NCBI GenBank assembly: GCA_002298165.1
Contig: DBMI01000058.1
Span: 1-35,593 of the forward strand
DNA length: 35,593 bases
Direction of reading: 5' to 3'
Source: Desulfarculales bacterium UBA702
GTDB lineage: Bacteria; Desulfobacterota; Syntrophobacteria; Syntrophobacterales; Syntrophobacteraceae
Under the pieces are notes generated by a model, which saw only the letters and a list, made by a program, of their open reading frames with translations, did not search any database and was not told where the DNA came from. Made by a program: the position numbers and the translations under genes. Shown here piece by piece: positions 33,974-35,593 of this stretch. Positions within the stretch are counted from its first letter, which is position 1. Each line of letters begins with the position of its first letter.

Positions 33974-35317
33974 ATGTCAAGAAACCGGATTGCATTACTT
34001 ACAATACTGCTGCTCATTTCGATAACCGCACTCTTCATGGTGCAGGGGACCACCCCACTCTTTGGAGCCCCGAAAAGCAGCATGCAGGAAAACCCAGATG
34101 TTTATCAATATCTGAAGCTCTTCAGCGATGTCATGTCAATCGTACAGGAAAATTACGTAGACAAAGTCGACCAGAAGAAGCTGATTACCGGTGCGATAAA
34201 CGGCATGCTCCGTGAACTCGATCCGCATTCCTCATTTTTGAAGCCCGAGGACTATAAGGAACTCCAAATTGAAACCAAGGGAAAATTTGGAGGCCTTGGA
34301 ATCGAGATCACGATTCGTGACAACGTTTTGACAGTAGTTGCTCCACTTGAAGGGACCCCGGCCGACAAGGCAGGCATCCAGGCAAGCGACCAGATCATGA
34401 AAATCGATGATCAGCCCACCCAGGACATGTCCCTGATGGATGCTGTCCAAAAGATGCGCGGGCCTAAGGGGAGCAAGGTCAAGCTCACGATAATCAGGAA
34501 AAGCGAACGCAAGCCACTCGATTTCGAGTTAATGCGGGACATCATCGCGATACAAAGCGTAAAGTCGCGCACCCTCGAACCGGGCTTTGGCTACCTCAGG
34601 ATTTCAAGTTTCCAGAGCGGGACGGCGGCCGACCTTCGAAAAGCACTCGATCAGCTCGAGTATGAAAACCCTGGGATGCAGGGCCTGGTTCTTGACCTGC
34701 GAAACGATCCTGGCGGACTTTTGGACCAGGCGGTCGAGGTGAGTGACGAGTTTCTTGATGAAGGGCTCATAGTCTACACAGGCGGCCGGCTTGATAGCCA
34801 GAAAATGCGCTTCGAGGCCCACAAGAACTCAAAGCCCCACAGCTACCCGGTAGTAGTTCTGGTGAACTCGGGAAGCGCCAGTGCATCCGAGATTGTAGCC
34901 GGCGCGCTTCAGGACCATAAGCGGGCCATCATCATGGGCGAGCAAACCTTCGGAAAGGGCTCGGTGCAAACTGTCATTCCTCTTAACGACGGCTCAGCGC
35001 TCAGGCTCACCACTTCGCTTTACTATACTCCTTCGGGCCGTTCAATCCAGGCAAAGGGGATCGAACCAGACATAATCGTTAAAAAGGAGAGTTTAGTCGC
35101 CAAGGCGAGCGGTGAGGAAAATCCTGCTGATGAGTCAATCCGCATCAGGGAAAAGGACCTTCCCAGGCATTTTGATAACCAGAAACCCGAATCGGCAGGC
35201 AAGCAGGAATCGGCTGCATCCGACGGCAAAAAGATAGTCGAACAGGACAACCAGGTGCGGCGAGCGCTTGATTTACTAAAGGGCGCCAAAATTATGGCGC
35301 AAATCCAGTTTAAGTAA
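33974..35317 (+). CDS. ctpA: C-terminal processing protease, S41 family
   Basis: A 447-residue periplasmic or membrane-anchored serine protease. Start ATG 33974 is preferred (AAGGA 7 bases upstream); it gives a typical signal or anchor helix (MSRNRIALLTILLLISI). The N-terminal helical cap (YQYLKLFSDVMSIVQENYVD) is followed by a PDZ domain with the carboxylate-binding GGLGIEI (106-112). The catalytic Ser303 lies in NSGSASASEIV and Lys328 in EQTFGKGSVQ; the 25-residue spacing equals that of E. coli Prc. The C-terminal tail after about residue 370 is charged and probably flexible. It cleaves C-terminal tails of envelope proteins. A small gap separates it from the next gene, so they may form an operon. 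Confidence 0.94.
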   Translation: MSRNRIALLTILLLISITALFMVQGTTPLFGAPKSSMQENPDVYQYLKLFSDVMSIVQENYVDKVDQKKLITGAINGMLRELDPHSSFLKPEDYKELQIETKGKFGGLGIEITIRDNVLTVVAPLEGTPADKAGIQASDQIMKIDDQPTQDMSLMDAVQKMRGPKGSKVKLTIIRKSERKPLDFELMRDIIAIQSVKSRTLEPGFGYLRISSFQSGTAADLRKALDQLEYENPGMQGLVLDLRNDPGGLLDQAVEVSDEFLDEGLIVYTGGRLDSQKMRFEAHKNSKPHSYPVVVLVNSGSASASEIVAGALQDHKRAIIMGEQTFGKGSVQTVIPLNDGSALRLTTSLYYTPSGRSIQAKGIEPDIIVKKESLVAKASGEENPADESIRIREKDLPRHFDNQKPESAGKQESAASDGKKIVEQDNQVRRALDLLKGAKIMAQIQFK

Positions 35318-35353
35318 ACACCGAAGCGGCAAATCCGCTCACGGCATATATAA

Positions 35354-35593
35354 ATGGCATCAGGCGGCAAGCCGGGAAGCGGTAAGCTTACGGCAAAAAA
35401 TGCAGACGGCCGGACAGTAACCGGGAAGAAACCAGCCTATCCTAAAGGGAGGAAGCCCGCTTCAGGGCGGGCATCGGGAAAATCTGCCGGCCGGCGCTCC
35501 AAGATTCCACCGTTTCCCTTGCTGGCCGCCTGGGTTATGGCTGTATTTGTACTGGCAGGCATTCTCTATTTCAGCGGAAGCGGCGGCCGGCAT
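35354..35593 (+). CDS. Membrane-anchored protein, 5' part only (possible divergent polysaccharide deacetylase)
   Basis: A frame open from ATG 35354 to the window edge encodes at least 80 residues: a Gly/Lys/Ser-rich basic N-terminus (residues 1-52) and a transmembrane helix (FPLLAAWVMAVFVLAGILYF). An in-frame TAA directly precedes the ATG, and no strong ribosome binding site is visible, so the start could be later. In related bacteria the gene after ctpA often encodes a divergent polysaccharide deacetylase (YibQ type) with such an N-terminus; the catalytic part lies outside the window, so this is only a guess. Confidence 0.6.
   Translation, partial: MASGGKPGSGKLTAKNADGRTVTGKKPAYPKGRKPASGRASGKSAGRRSKIPPFPLLAAWVMAVFVLAGILYFSGSGGRH

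Overview
The window looks like chromosomal DNA of a strictly anaerobic Desulfobacterota bacterium, probably near Syntrophobacter/Syntrophobacterales. This is an inference from gene content: an oxalate/formate-antiporter-type MFS carrier, a Lon-related protease, several chemoreceptors, a tungstate-binding-protein remnant, a bacterial kai cluster, a likely selenocysteine-containing protein, and abundant short dispersed inverted repeats. No rRNA, tRNA, CRISPR array or intact mobile element was seen.

Layout. 1-5640 (mostly minus strand): a chemoreceptor, a PstS-like binding protein, about 1.7 kb of decayed DNA with an IS1380 transposase relic, and a small SAM methyltransferase. 6148-8375: recJ (plus) convergent with and overlapping an unknown gene. 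8768-9778 (minus): a secreted DUF1573 protein whose reading frame is interrupted only by a TGA exactly where the family's conserved Cys-Gly-Cys motif begins, with a hairpin just downstream; it is best read as a selenoprotein. 10085-11340: a coiled-coil protein containing ten AAGC tetranucleotide repeats (possible phase variation), a catalase-peroxidase (katG) relic and several inverted repeats. 11340-13759 (minus): an exported rhodanese-like protein followed closely by a second chemoreceptor. 13760-14881: an MFS pseudogene and repeats.

14882-19610 is a complete Kai-type signalling island without kaiA: kaiC, three tandem kaiB paralogues and a PAS histidine kinase on the minus strand, with an Rcp1-like response regulator divergently transcribed. 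The kaiC frame is broken near its 3' end; the restored frame gives a charged coiled-coil tail ending inside kaiB.

19610-20512 is repeat-rich. 20513-22677 (minus) is a leucine-regulated unit: a strong sigma-70-like promoter, a 51-codon membrane peptide, a 27-codon leucine-rich leader peptide (11 Leu), a rho-independent attenuator, then leuA. 22813-27358 carries a tRNA nucleotidyltransferase/poly(A) polymerase-family gene, an OFA-family transporter and an M24 aminopeptidase. 27729-35593 carries a Lon-related protease with a degenerate Walker A, a 5'-truncated tupA-like gene, a PhaC-like synthase, the ctpA protease and the start of another membrane protein.

Main points for follow-up: the DUF1573 selenoprotein candidate, the three-kaiB cluster, the leucine attenuator with the small membrane ORF upstream, and the tetranucleotide tract in the 10085 gene.
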